64,000 bases of DNA from CAG-273 sp051891195 (GTDB taxonomy: Bacteria > Bacillota > Clostridia > TANB77 > CAG-508), in contig JBJFEZ010000061.1 in NCBI GenBank assembly GCA_051891195.1, positions 14,195-78,194 on the forward strand. The letters run 5' to 3'. The position numbers and the translations under genes were made by a program. The notes below the pieces were generated by a model. It was not told where the DNA came from. It saw only the letters and a list, made by a program, of their open reading frames with translations, and made no database searches. Shown piece after piece: positions 51,879 through 60,020 of this stretch (positions are counted from its first letter, which is position 1; each line of letters begins with the position of its first letter).

Positions 51879-52736
51879 TTATTTTTCAGATTGTGGCATA
51901 TTAATAGCTTTTGCAACTATTGTAACATCCTTAACATTCATTGTTGTTAATTTTTCAATTTCTTTTTTTATTTTTTCTTTAAATTCTCTTAATGCAGTTA
52001 ATATGTTAAATCCAAAGTTTATAGATACTTCCATATATATATTTGGTCCTTCGGGGGTGCTTTCTACTCTTGTTTTCATAACTTTGTGTATTGCATCTGA
52101 ACGTGTTGCTAAGTATTCTGCTATTTGTCTAAATACTGTATCTGAAATAGTAAAGTTGCCTAAATAACTGAAAGTTGGTCTAATTATAGATTTTTCTGCT
52201 ATATATGGGTCATTGCCTTTTCCTTTAGATTTAAATATTTGTAATGGGTCTAATATATACCCCGAAAAATCTTTTTTTATTTCAAATGTTGGTACTGGAA
52301 TTACGTGTTTTCCTTGTGTTGTACGTATTCTTCTTGCTTCTTCCATTTCAGCTTCTGTTGCAACATCTTGTATATATATTCTTTTTTGCGCTCTAGGAAG
52401 TGCTAAGTTGTCTGTAATTTTATCAATCATTCCATCTGAAGTACCCAAAATTAAAATAGATTCTGGTTTATATTTTTTTATTGCTTTTTTCATTTCAGTT
52501 TTATCTTTTTCGTTTATAAATACTGCTTTTCTTACTGTTTCTACTTTTGTAGGTGCTTTTTTAGCTGATGTTCCTGCTATTACATTATTGTCTCTTACTA
52601 AAAGTCCATCGTCTATAATGTAGTTTACGTTATTTTCTTTTGCTACCATTTGAGCACGATAACTTTTTCCTGTCCCAGATGGTCCTACAAATGCATATAC
52701 TTTTATTTCTTCATTTAAATTATTAAAGAGTTGCAT
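51879..52736 (-). CDS. P-loop ATPase fused to an Asp23/Gls24 domain
   Basis: Start at 52736 after GGAG; 285 residues. Residues 10-170 are a P-loop NTPase with Walker A GPSGTGKS at 18-25 and ILILGTSDGMIDKI as a possible Walker B region. The C-terminal part (FTISDTVFRQIAEYLATRSDAIHKV...YMEVSINFGFNILTALREFKEKIKKEIEKLTTMNVKDVTIVAKAI) matches the Asp23/Gls24 envelope-stress family. The fused layout suggests a nucleotide-driven membrane or envelope regulator; it is encoded with a membrane glycosyltransferase and cmk. Substrate unknown. Confidence 0.7.
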   Translation of the reverse strand: MQLFNNLNEEIKVYAFVGPSGTGKSYRAQMVAKENNVNYIIDDGLLVRDNNVIAGTSAKKAPTKVETVRKAVFINEKDKTEMKKAIKKYKPESILILGTSDGMIDKITDNLALPRAQKRIYIQDVATEAEMEEARRIRTTQGKHVIPVPTFEIKKDFSGYILDPLQIFKSKGKGNDPYIAEKSIIRPTFSYLGNFTISDTVFRQIAEYLATRSDAIHKVMKTRVESTPEGPNIYMEVSINFGFNILTALREFKEKIKKEIEKLTTMNVKDVTIVAKAINMPQSEK

Positions 52737-52746
52737 TTTTTCTCCT

Positions 52747-54252
52747 TTACATTTTTTCAATTAAATCTATTGAATAATTGTATTTATGATATTCTGTATA
52801 GAATATATTATTTTTTATTAATTCTATTTTTTCTTTATATATTTCTTTAAATTTTTCATAAATACTATGATTGTCTGAATCTATAATCCAAATTCTTCCT
52901 TTATAATCTGCTAATTTTTCTATGTTGTTTATATAAAGCATATTTTTACCAAATGCTTTGTATGCTGGTTCTACATTCCAGTTTTCATAATCATAAAAGC
53001 AGTTTGGTACATTTACTAGTTGCATACTTATAGAAAATCCGCTTCCTCTATTTCCAAAAAGTATTATATCTCCTTCTTGCAAGTCTTGTTGTACATATTC
53101 TAATGGTTCTTTGTTATTTTGAGCATAATTCATTTTTATAACATTTATATTTATTAAAATTGCAACTAACAAAGTAATACCACAAACAATTATAGTTAAT
53201 GTCTTTCTTCCACCCTTTGCCATAAAAAACGCCATAAAGAACATAAATAATCCAGTTAAGTTTAAAAAATATCTTGCATATAAAATTGGTGTTTTTATAG
53301 ATATAATAAGCAATGCAGTAAACACAATAAAGTAAATTCCTATAGCTAAATATCCTGGTAAATTTTCTGTTTTCTTTCTAGAAGTTACTATTGCATAAAT
53401 AGTGTATGATACTAGTATAATTCCTAGCGTAATTGCTACCCATTGTGGTACAAACATTATATCTAAGTCTCCTGTAAATTGGAAGCAAAATATTTGTAAC
53501 AATATTTTTAGGGATGGCTTTTGTATCCAAAAACCTTTAGACACTCCTGTAAATTGTTTTATTAAACAAAATAGCCATGGTAAGTATAGCAATATTTGTA
53601 TTACTGCTGATATTGTAAAGCATTTTAGTTCTTTTGTATAAAGTTTATTTTGTTTGTCTTGTTTATGTAGTTTAACCGATTTATATATTAAATATGTAAA
53701 TAATATTACATTTATAACTCCTGCCGTTGCTAATGCATAATAATGTGTATAGCTTGATATTAAACTAAATATTGCAAATATAATCCAATTTTTAGGTGTA
53801 GAATTTTTGTATATACGGTATGCATATATTGCCATAATTGTTACAAATAGCATTGCCCAAGTATACATTCTTATTTCTCCTGAATATACACAGCTAATTG
53901 GCAAGAAGAAAGTAAAGAATGAAAATAACATTCCTACTTTTTTGCCAAAATCTTTTCTAATATGTGTATATCCTAATATTCCTAATATTGCTATTGGTAT
54001 CATTGAAGCAAATCTATATAAATATATGTTTGAACCAAATATTAAATATATTATATGTAGAAGCCAATAATATATTATTGGATGAACATCATTGCTTCCT
54101 ATTTGCCATATATCTATAAAGCTTTTATTTGCCATTCCTACTGAATAACTTTCGTCAAACCATAAGTTATTATGAAATATTGGAAGACTTATAAATATAA
54201 TTCCAAGTATAATTATTGCTATATGTAAGTATTTAATTTTATTATCTTTCAC
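52747..54252 (-). CDS. GT39-type membrane glycosyltransferase
   Basis: 501 residues, GTG start eight bases after GGAG. About eleven membrane helices; the first extracellular loop has NLWFDESYSVGMANKS with the catalytic acidic residue of ArnT/PMT-type GT-C enzymes, then VHPIIYYWLLHI. They use polyprenyl-phosphate sugars as donors on the outer face. The soluble C-terminal domain (FGNRGSGFSISMQLVNVPNCFYD) is outside. Likely substrate: a cell-wall polymer or protein. Ten bases separate it from the ATPase gene. Confidence 0.85.
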   Translation of the reverse strand: MKDNKIKYLHIAIIILGIIFISLPIFHNNLWFDESYSVGMANKSFIDIWQIGSNDVHPIIYYWLLHIIYLIFGSNIYLYRFASMIPIAILGILGYTHIRKDFGKKVGMLFSFFTFFLPISCVYSGEIRMYTWAMLFVTIMAIYAYRIYKNSTPKNWIIFAIFSLISSYTHYYALATAGVINVILFTYLIYKSVKLHKQDKQNKLYTKELKCFTISAVIQILLYLPWLFCLIKQFTGVSKGFWIQKPSLKILLQIFCFQFTGDLDIMFVPQWVAITLGIILVSYTIYAIVTSRKKTENLPGYLAIGIYFIVFTALLIISIKTPILYARYFLNLTGLFMFFMAFFMAKGGRKTLTIIVCGITLLVAILININVIKMNYAQNNKEPLEYVQQDLQEGDIILFGNRGSGFSISMQLVNVPNCFYDYENWNVEPAYKAFGKNMLYINNIEKLADYKGRIWIIDSDNHSIYEKFKEIYKEKIELIKNNIFYTEYHKYNYSIDLIEKM

Positions 54253-54278
54253 TGTTTTTTCTCCTTTAAATTTATTGA

Positions 54279-54307
54279 ATTATATCATTGTTATTTTTAA
54301 TTGTCTA
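54279..54307 (-). promoter_or_regulatory. promoter of the GT39-ATPase-cmk-galE operon
   Basis: TAGACA, 17 bases, TATAAT on the minus strand, 27 bases before the GTG start. Short gaps (10, 30, 11 bp) join the four genes. Confidence 0.65.
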
Positions 54308-54330
54308 CCTTAATTATTTTTTGTTATACA

Positions 54331-54363
54331 AAAAAGCAAGAAAAGTTTTTTACTCTTCTTGCC
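54331..54363 (-). terminator. terminator of the GT2 gene
   Basis: Ten-base-pair stem GCAAGAAGAG/CTTTTCTTGC with a seven-base loop and six U on the minus strand. Confidence 0.75.
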
Positions 54364-54369
54364 TTATTT

Positions 54370-55626
54370 TTAATTTTGTACATTCTCTGTTTCTGTTTTT
54401 GTTACTTCACTAATAGCAATTTTTCTAACGTGGTCAATTTTTTCCCAAGTAGTATCACGTTTAAATAAGCACTTAAAGTTTATTAATAGCCAAGAGCCTA
54501 AGAATAATGGATAGCATACTAACCCCTTAAGCATTGGTTTTATTGGTTTTTTATCTAACAGCATAATTAAAACTGCTGTTGCTATTGGCAATAAGAAGGT
54601 TGGTACTATATATCTTATCATATTATCAACTAAGTCCATAGCAGACATTCCATTTCCTGCATATATAATAGCATTTAATAGCAATAATACTAAAGTAAGT
54701 ACAAACATAGGAATGCTTCCAATTATATATAAGAAACCATCAAAGTTCATTATTGTTTTATGTTCTTTTATTGCTAAAATTAATTGTTTTGTGTATTCTT
54801 TAATACATTGTATATGTCCTACTGTCCATCTTGTTCTTTGTTTCCAACTTTGTTTAAATCCTAGTGGTTGTTCATCGTAAACTATTGCATCTACTGCCCA
54901 ACCTAGTCTTTTACCTTTTATTATTCTTTTTATTGAAAACTCTATATCTTCTGTTAGAGTTTTTGTTTGCCATCCTTCTGGTTTTACCACATCAAATTTA
55001 ACCATAAAACCTGTTCCATTTAGTAATGGTGATAGTCCTATGTTATATCTTGCTAAGTGGTAAAAGCGGTTCATAGTCCAATAAAATATTGCATATCCTG
55101 CTGTTATCCAGTTATCTGTTGGATTTTTTATATCTCTATAACCCTGAACAACGTCTTCACCTTGGCAAAGTTTTTTATTCATATTTTTAATAAAGTTTTT
55201 GTCTGCAATATTGTCTGCATCAAACACACAGAAAGCATCATATGGTGCATCTTCTTCAATTTTTTGTTGTAAGAACCAATTTAGTGCATATCCTTTTGTT
55301 TTTTTGCTTGGATCAAATCTTTCATATACTATTGCTCCAGCTTTTCTTGCTACATTTGCTGTATTGTCTGTACAGTTATCAGCTATTACATATATGTCAA
55401 GTAATTCTTTTGGATAGTTTTGTTGTTTTAAGCTTTCTATTAACTCTGTTACTACTTTTTCTTCATTATGTGCTGGAATAATTGCCATAAAACGATGATT
55501 TTTTTTAGTCAACATTGGTTTATCTTTTAGTTTTATTAGTGAACAAATACTAATAGCAAATTGATATAACCAAAATATTGTTATTATCCATATTAATGCT
55601 TGTTGCAGAATATATAAATACTCCAT
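54370..55626 (-). CDS. processive-type glycosyltransferase family 2
   Basis: 418 residues. An N-terminal membrane span, then a GT-A domain: MAIIPAHNEEKVVTELIESL, VIADNCTDNTANVARKAGA, FDADNIADKNF (metal-binding DxD) and QRTRWTVGH (the QxxRW motif of processive transferases such as NodC and cellulose or hyaluronan synthases). Two to three membrane spans follow. It probably makes a polysaccharide and passes it through the membrane. It is 77 bp downstream of pnp. Confidence 0.9.
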   Translation of the reverse strand: MEYLYILQQALIWIITIFWLYQFAISICSLIKLKDKPMLTKKNHRFMAIIPAHNEEKVVTELIESLKQQNYPKELLDIYVIADNCTDNTANVARKAGAIVYERFDPSKKTKGYALNWFLQQKIEEDAPYDAFCVFDADNIADKNFIKNMNKKLCQGEDVVQGYRDIKNPTDNWITAGYAIFYWTMNRFYHLARYNIGLSPLLNGTGFMVKFDVVKPEGWQTKTLTEDIEFSIKRIIKGKRLGWAVDAIVYDEQPLGFKQSWKQRTRWTVGHIQCIKEYTKQLILAIKEHKTIMNFDGFLYIIGSIPMFVLTLVLLLLNAIIYAGNGMSAMDLVDNMIRYIVPTFLLPIATAVLIMLLDKKPIKPMLKGLVCYPLFLGSWLLINFKCLFKRDTTWEKIDHVRKIAISEVTKTETENVQN

Positions 55627-55702
55627 TTTTTAAATCCTTTCTTGCTTTAAGTTGCATTTATTATATATGTTTTTCTAATATAATTCAACTTTTATTTTAA
55701 AA

Positions 55703-57838
55703 TTATTTTTCTTCTGTTGTATTCTCTTCGTTGTTGCTTGCTTCTAAGTCTTTCATATTTAAGTTAATTCTTCCTTGATTATCAATTTCAGAAACTTTAA
55801 CTGTTACTTCGTCTCCTACGCTTAATACGTCTTCAACTTTTTCAACTCTTTTACTTGATATTTTAGAAATGTGTAATAGTCCTTCATTTCCACCACCAAT
55901 ATCTACAAATGCTCCAAAGTTCATAATTTTTGTAACTTTTCCGTCATAAATTCCACCAACTTCAATAATTTTAGCTATATCTAAAATCATATCCATAGCT
56001 TTTTTACCACTTTCTGCATCATTAGAGTATACACATACTTTTCCATCATCATTAATGTCAATTTTAACACCTGTTTCGTCAATAATTTTGTTAATCATTT
56101 TTCCACCAGGTCCAATAACATCTTTTATTTTTTCTGTACTAATTGTAGCTGTCATAATTTTTGGTGCATATTTTGATATTTCTTCTCTTGGTTTATTTAT
56201 AACTGGTAACATTATATTGTCTAATATATAGTCTCTTGCTATTTTTGTTCTTTCAAAAGCTTCTTTAATTATATCATATGTTAGTCCATCAATTTTAATG
56301 TCTACTTGTATAGCAGTAATTCCATCTTTTGTTCCACCAACTTTAAAGTCCATATCTCCAAAAAAGTCTTCAATTCCTTGAATATCTGTAAGCATAATAT
56401 ATCTGCTTGGGTCATTTTTGTCTGTAACTAGTCCTGTAGAAATTCCTGCTACTGGTTTTTTTATTGGTACACCTGCATCCATTAATGCAAGAGTACTACC
56501 ACAAATGCTTGCTTGTGATGTAGATCCATTTGAAGATAATACTTCAGATACTACACGAATAGCATAAGGAAATTCTTCTTCAGAAGGTATAACTGGAACT
56601 AATGCTTTTTCTGCTAATGCTCCGTGTCCTACTTCTCTTCTTCCTGGTCCTCTAGATGGTCTTGCTTCTCCAACACTGTATGATGGGAAGTTATATTGAT
56701 GCATATATCTTTTTGATTCTTCTTCATCTAATCCATCTAGCATTTGTTCTTCGCTTTTCATACCAAGTGTTACTACAGACATAACTTGAGTTTGTCCTCT
56801 TGTAAATATTGCACTTCCGTGTACTCTTGGAAGTACTCCTACTTCGCAAGAAAGTGGTCTTATTTCATCTATTTTTCTGCCATCTGGACGTTTATGTTCT
56901 TCTAAAATCATTTCTCTAACACAAGCTTTTTCTAAGTCGTGAATGCTATCTGCAATGTCTGTTTTCTTTTCTTCGGCTGCTTCTTCTCCATATTTTTCTA
57001 CAAAATATGCTGTAATATCCTCTGTAATTTTTTCTATATTTGCATCTCTTACTGTTTTGTCTATAGCTTGTACATCTTGATACATTCTATCTTTAAAATT
57101 TGCTACTATTTCATTATATACTTCTGGGTCTGCCCCAAATGATTTATATTCAAATTTAGGTTTACCAATTTCTGCTTTTATATCAGAAATAAAATTACAA
57201 AGCTTTTTAATTTCATTATGTGCTTGTTTAATTGCTTCAAGCATTATATCATTTGGTATTTCATCAGCACCAGCTTCAATCATAGTAATTTTATCTAAAG
57301 TTCCTGCTACTGTTAATGTTAATCTACTTTTTTCTCTTTGTTCTAGTGTTGGGTTAATAATTATTTTGTCATCAACATATCCAACTGCTACGGCTGCTGT
57401 AGGTCCACCAAATGGAATGTCTGATATAGAAAGTGCTGCAGATGCACCAATCATAGCACATACTTCTGGGCTATTATCTGGTTCTACAGATAATACAGTT
57501 GCTACTACACAAGTGTCATTTCTAAAGTCCTTTGGAAATAATGGTCTTAAAGGTCTGTCTATTGCTCTTGATGTTAGAATAGCTTTATCTGTTGGTTTTC
57601 CTTCTCTTTTTGTAAAGCTTCCTGGTATTTTTCCTACTGCATATAATTTTTCTTCATAGTCTACTGATAATGGGAAAAAGTCTACTCCTTCTTTTGGTTC
57701 TTTTGCTGCTGTAACATTTACCATAACAACAGTTTCTCCATAACGTACTAATACGTTTCCATTTGCAAGTTCTGCTATTTTGCCTGTTTCAATAGTTAGT
57801 TTTCTTCCTGCTAGTTCTGTTTCATAAATTTTAAACAT
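55703..57838 (-). CDS. pnp: polyribonucleotide nucleotidyltransferase (PNPase)
   Basis: 711 residues, full length. Two RNase PH domains (LTSRAIDRPLRPLFP; GSAIFTRGQTQVMSVVTLG; PSYSVGEARPSRGPGRREVGHGALAEKAL), a KH domain (IKDVIGPGGKMINKIIDETG) and an S1 domain (GGIYDGKVTKIMNFGAFVDI...GLLHISKI). It degrades RNA from the 3' end using phosphate. The leader contains the hairpin GCTATT/AATAGC near 57907-57923, perhaps an RNase III-type control site. It follows rpsO, the order conserved across bacteria. Confidence 0.98.
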   Translation of the reverse strand: MFKIYETELAGRKLTIETGKIAELANGNVLVRYGETVVMVNVTAAKEPKEGVDFFPLSVDYEEKLYAVGKIPGSFTKREGKPTDKAILTSRAIDRPLRPLFPKDFRNDTCVVATVLSVEPDNSPEVCAMIGASAALSISDIPFGGPTAAVAVGYVDDKIIINPTLEQREKSRLTLTVAGTLDKITMIEAGADEIPNDIMLEAIKQAHNEIKKLCNFISDIKAEIGKPKFEYKSFGADPEVYNEIVANFKDRMYQDVQAIDKTVRDANIEKITEDITAYFVEKYGEEAAEEKKTDIADSIHDLEKACVREMILEEHKRPDGRKIDEIRPLSCEVGVLPRVHGSAIFTRGQTQVMSVVTLGMKSEEQMLDGLDEEESKRYMHQYNFPSYSVGEARPSRGPGRREVGHGALAEKALVPVIPSEEEFPYAIRVVSEVLSSNGSTSQASICGSTLALMDAGVPIKKPVAGISTGLVTDKNDPSRYIMLTDIQGIEDFFGDMDFKVGGTKDGITAIQVDIKIDGLTYDIIKEAFERTKIARDYILDNIMLPVINKPREEISKYAPKIMTATISTEKIKDVIGPGGKMINKIIDETGVKIDINDDGKVCVYSNDAESGKKAMDMILDIAKIIEVGGIYDGKVTKIMNFGAFVDIGGGNEGLLHISKISSKRVEKVEDVLSVGDEVTVKVSEIDNQGRINLNMKDLEASNNEENTTEEK

Positions 57839-58028
57839 AATTTTTCTCCTTTTTTTATTTTTTATATTTAAACAATATCAAAACTAGCGTAACCTCTATT
57901 ATGTGCTATTTTTTAATAGCATATGATACAAGCTACTTTCTAATTTTAATTATTGTTTTAATATCATTAATATTTTTTGCATTTTTTATTGAAAATATGT
58001 AAATTTAAAAAATTTAAAATTCGTAAAA

Positions 58029-58061
58029 TTGGACGTTTGGCCTTGAAAGCGAAACGTCCAA
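58029..58061 (-). terminator. terminator or attenuator between rpsO and pnp
   Basis: Ten-base-pair stem TTGGACGTTT/AAACGTCCAA; the tail is U-rich but interrupted, so partial read-through into pnp is likely. Confidence 0.6.
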
Positions 58062-58069
58062 ATTGCAAA

Positions 58070-58333
58070 TTATTTTCTTAAACCTAATTTTTCAACGATG
58101 TCTCTATATCTTTGAACATCTTTTTTAGCTAAGTAGTTAAGTAAATTTCTTCTTGCTCCTACCATTTTTAGAAGTCCTCTTCTAGAATGATTGTCTTTCA
58201 TATGAACTTTTAAGTGAGCTGTTAATTCATTGATTCTTTCTGTTAAAAGAGCTATTTGAACTTCTGGTGAACCAGTGTCTTTTTCATCTCTTTTATAAGT
58301 TTCAATAATTTCTTGTTTTCTTTCCTTTGTCAT
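58070..58333 (-). CDS. rpsO: ribosomal protein S15
   Basis: 87 residues, usual length. GSPEVQIALLTERINELTAHLKVH and HSRRGLLKMVGARRNLLNYL, which contact 16S rRNA, are present. AGGAGG precedes the ATG. The leader holds a long hairpin (AGTTTTAGGAG/CTCCTACTAAAACT near 58366-58402), a plausible site of autoregulation as known for S15 in other species. Confidence 0.98.
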   Translation of the reverse strand: MTKERKQEIIETYKRDEKDTGSPEVQIALLTERINELTAHLKVHMKDNHSRRGLLKMVGARRNLLNYLAKKDVQRYRDIVEKLGLRK

Positions 58334-58432
58334 TGTTTTTACCTCCTATTTTTTTATTTGCCTTAAACTGAGTTTTAGTAGGAGTTTTTCTCCTAAAACT
58401 AAGTAAAAGGTATATATTTAAATACCTTTTAT

Positions 58433-58461
58433 ATAATAGCATAAATTCTAAAAAAAAGCAA
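58433..58461 (-). promoter_or_regulatory. promoter of rpsO
   Basis: TTGCTT, 17 bases, TATTAT on the minus strand; leader of about 95 nt with a hairpin. Confidence 0.7.
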
Positions 58462-58525
58462 TACTTTTACGGAAATTTGTGTTTTGAGGGTCTAATAACT
58501 TTTACAGTATACCTTTAATAAATAA

Positions 58526-58558
58526 CAAAAAAGAGGAAGTAAAAAAACTTCCCCTTAT
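58526..58558 (-). terminator. terminator of the 316-residue orphan
   Basis: Stem AAGGGGAAGT/ACTTCCTCTT with G-U pairs and a U-run on the minus strand. Confidence 0.75.
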
Positions 58559-58564
58559 ATGTGC

Positions 58565-59515
58565 TTAGAATAGGTTTTTAAAAAAATTCTTAATTTTTTC
58601 AAAAAAGTTCATTTCTTCTCTTACAGAATCGCAGTTTTCCGTTTTTTCTTCTTCAAACCACTCTCTTGCCCATTGATCATAGCAGAATTGAATATCCGCA
58701 TTTTCCGGAACAGCAACGTATTTTGGCTTCACATATTCTTTTCCTTTATAATACCCAGGAATGCATATTTCCACCGGCAAACCGTTTGCAATTTCTTCAA
58801 TGTTATGCTTGCCAGGATGGTACAGCATATCAACAAGAAGTTCTTTGTTAAGATTTACACCAACTGTGTCTTTGATTCCATAGGGGAAAAGCGAAATAGC
58901 ACATTCATCACGTATGCCAAATCCTTCCACCTTTAAGCCTTCAAACTGTTTCTCAATGCGTTTCTTAACAGCTTTAAAGAACAGTTTTCGTTCATCCAAT
59001 TCTCTAACCTCATTTTCCCAAGAGGCTCCATAAGCTTTAGGTGCAAACCTGCTAAAAGGACATTTTTCAATTTTGCAAGATTTGCATTGTTCTTCTGTAG
59101 GCATATACCCAGAAGAAACGTAGTTTGTACGACAACTGAGAATACTCAAATAGCGACTTATTTTCTCAGTATTGTGAATTCCTTCTTTTTCTTCCAGCGG
59201 TTGCCAGTAAATGCCTGTAAGTATAGAACCGCCACCCCAGTAATATCCAAAACTCCATATAGAGCTTTCAACATATTCCTGAACAGAGACAGTTCCTTTC
59301 TCCAAAACCTTCCAGTCTTCAAAAGGAATTACCATAAACAGAGGTCCACGGTAATGATTAAGAACCAAAGGATGATTTGCCTGAAGACTCTTTGCAGGTA
59401 TGTAGGAATACCACCCAGCTTCATCAGTATGGATATGATCTAACCCAATATTATGACCAATAAGCGGGGAAACCTGTTTGCTAAGTTCTTGAATGATAAT
59501 GTCGCTCATTTTCAT
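58565..59515 (-). CDS. 316-residue orphan protein of atypical composition with a cysteine cluster
   Basis: GGAG lies nine bases before the ATG. Features: aromatic-rich N-terminal half (WSFGYYWGGGSILTGIYWQP), a cysteine cluster CKSCKIEKCPFSRF near residue 143 preceded by another cysteine pair (LSCRTNYVSSGYMPTEEQ), and an acidic end with an amphipathic FFEKIKNFFKNLF. It could bind a metal or Fe-S cluster. No known family. Codons are richer in C and G than the neighbours. It has a private promoter and terminator. It is the longest of three compositional orphans in the window. Confidence 0.65.
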   Translation of the reverse strand: MKMSDIIIQELSKQVSPLIGHNIGLDHIHTDEAGWYSYIPAKSLQANHPLVLNHYRGPLFMVIPFEDWKVLEKGTVSVQEYVESSIWSFGYYWGGGSILTGIYWQPLEEKEGIHNTEKISRYLSILSCRTNYVSSGYMPTEEQCKSCKIEKCPFSRFAPKAYGASWENEVRELDERKLFFKAVKKRIEKQFEGLKVEGFGIRDECAISLFPYGIKDTVGVNLNKELLVDMLYHPGKHNIEEIANGLPVEICIPGYYKGKEYVKPKYVAVPENADIQFCYDQWAREWFEEEKTENCDSVREEMNFFEKIKNFFKNLF

Positions 59516-59641
59516 GTTGTTTCTCTCCTATTCTTTTTTCAATGTGCACACCTTTAATTAAAACCTCCAAAACAATTATTTTACAATTTAGTTGTACTTC
59601 CATAAGGTGCAAAAGGAGTATAATAAAAAGTAATTAACATT

Positions 59642-59670
59642 ATTATACCATGTTTTATGTAAATTGTAAA
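59642..59670 (-). promoter_or_regulatory. promoter of the 316-residue orphan
   Basis: TTTACA, 17 bases, TATAAT on the minus strand, about 120 bases upstream of the start; the base string ATGGTATAAT is shared with the promoter at 23345. Confidence 0.65.
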
Positions 59671-59772
59671 ATTTGAAAAGCTAAAATCCAAAGATGGTAA
59701 CTTTTTTGTTTCTAATTTGTTAAAGAATAAAAATACTTTTTTATATTAAAATTATTTATAACTAAAAAATGT

Positions 59773-59872
59773 TGAATAGTGAAGAATGCATAATTAATAG
59801 TGAATAGTACAAATGTGCTCCTTGCACTTTTTTAAAACTATTCACTATTAACTCTTCACCATTCACTATTCA
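59773..59872. repeat. imperfect inverted repeat, cruciform-like
   Basis: The arms (59773-59808 and 59838-59872) are built from the units TGAATAGTGAA and AGTGAATAGT and their complements, with a loop holding GTGC/GCAC. No frame. It resembles small palindromic intergenic elements of clostridia. The gap 59516-59641 otherwise only carries the leader of the orphan gene. Confidence 0.6.
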
Positions 59873-59897
59873 CTGCGTTGTTTTAACAACGCTCATT

Positions 59898-59973
59898 TGG
59901 AGCCACTAAGCAGAATCGAACTGCTGACCTACGGGTTACGAATCCGTTGCTCTACCAACTGAGCTATAGTGGC
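59898..59973 (-). tRNA. tRNA-Thr(CGT)
   Basis: 76 nt with acceptor GCCACTA/TAGTGGC, D-arm GCTC/GAGC, anticodon loop TTCGTAA (anticodon CGT, codon ACG), T-arm AGCAG/CTGCT and encoded CCA. The last pair of the anticodon stem is A-C. A GCGTTGTT/AACAACGC hairpin follows as possible terminator. Confidence 0.93.
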
Positions 59974-60020
59974 ATATTTTATGGAAAAGAGATTTCTCTC
60001 TTTTCCATATGAAGTTATTT

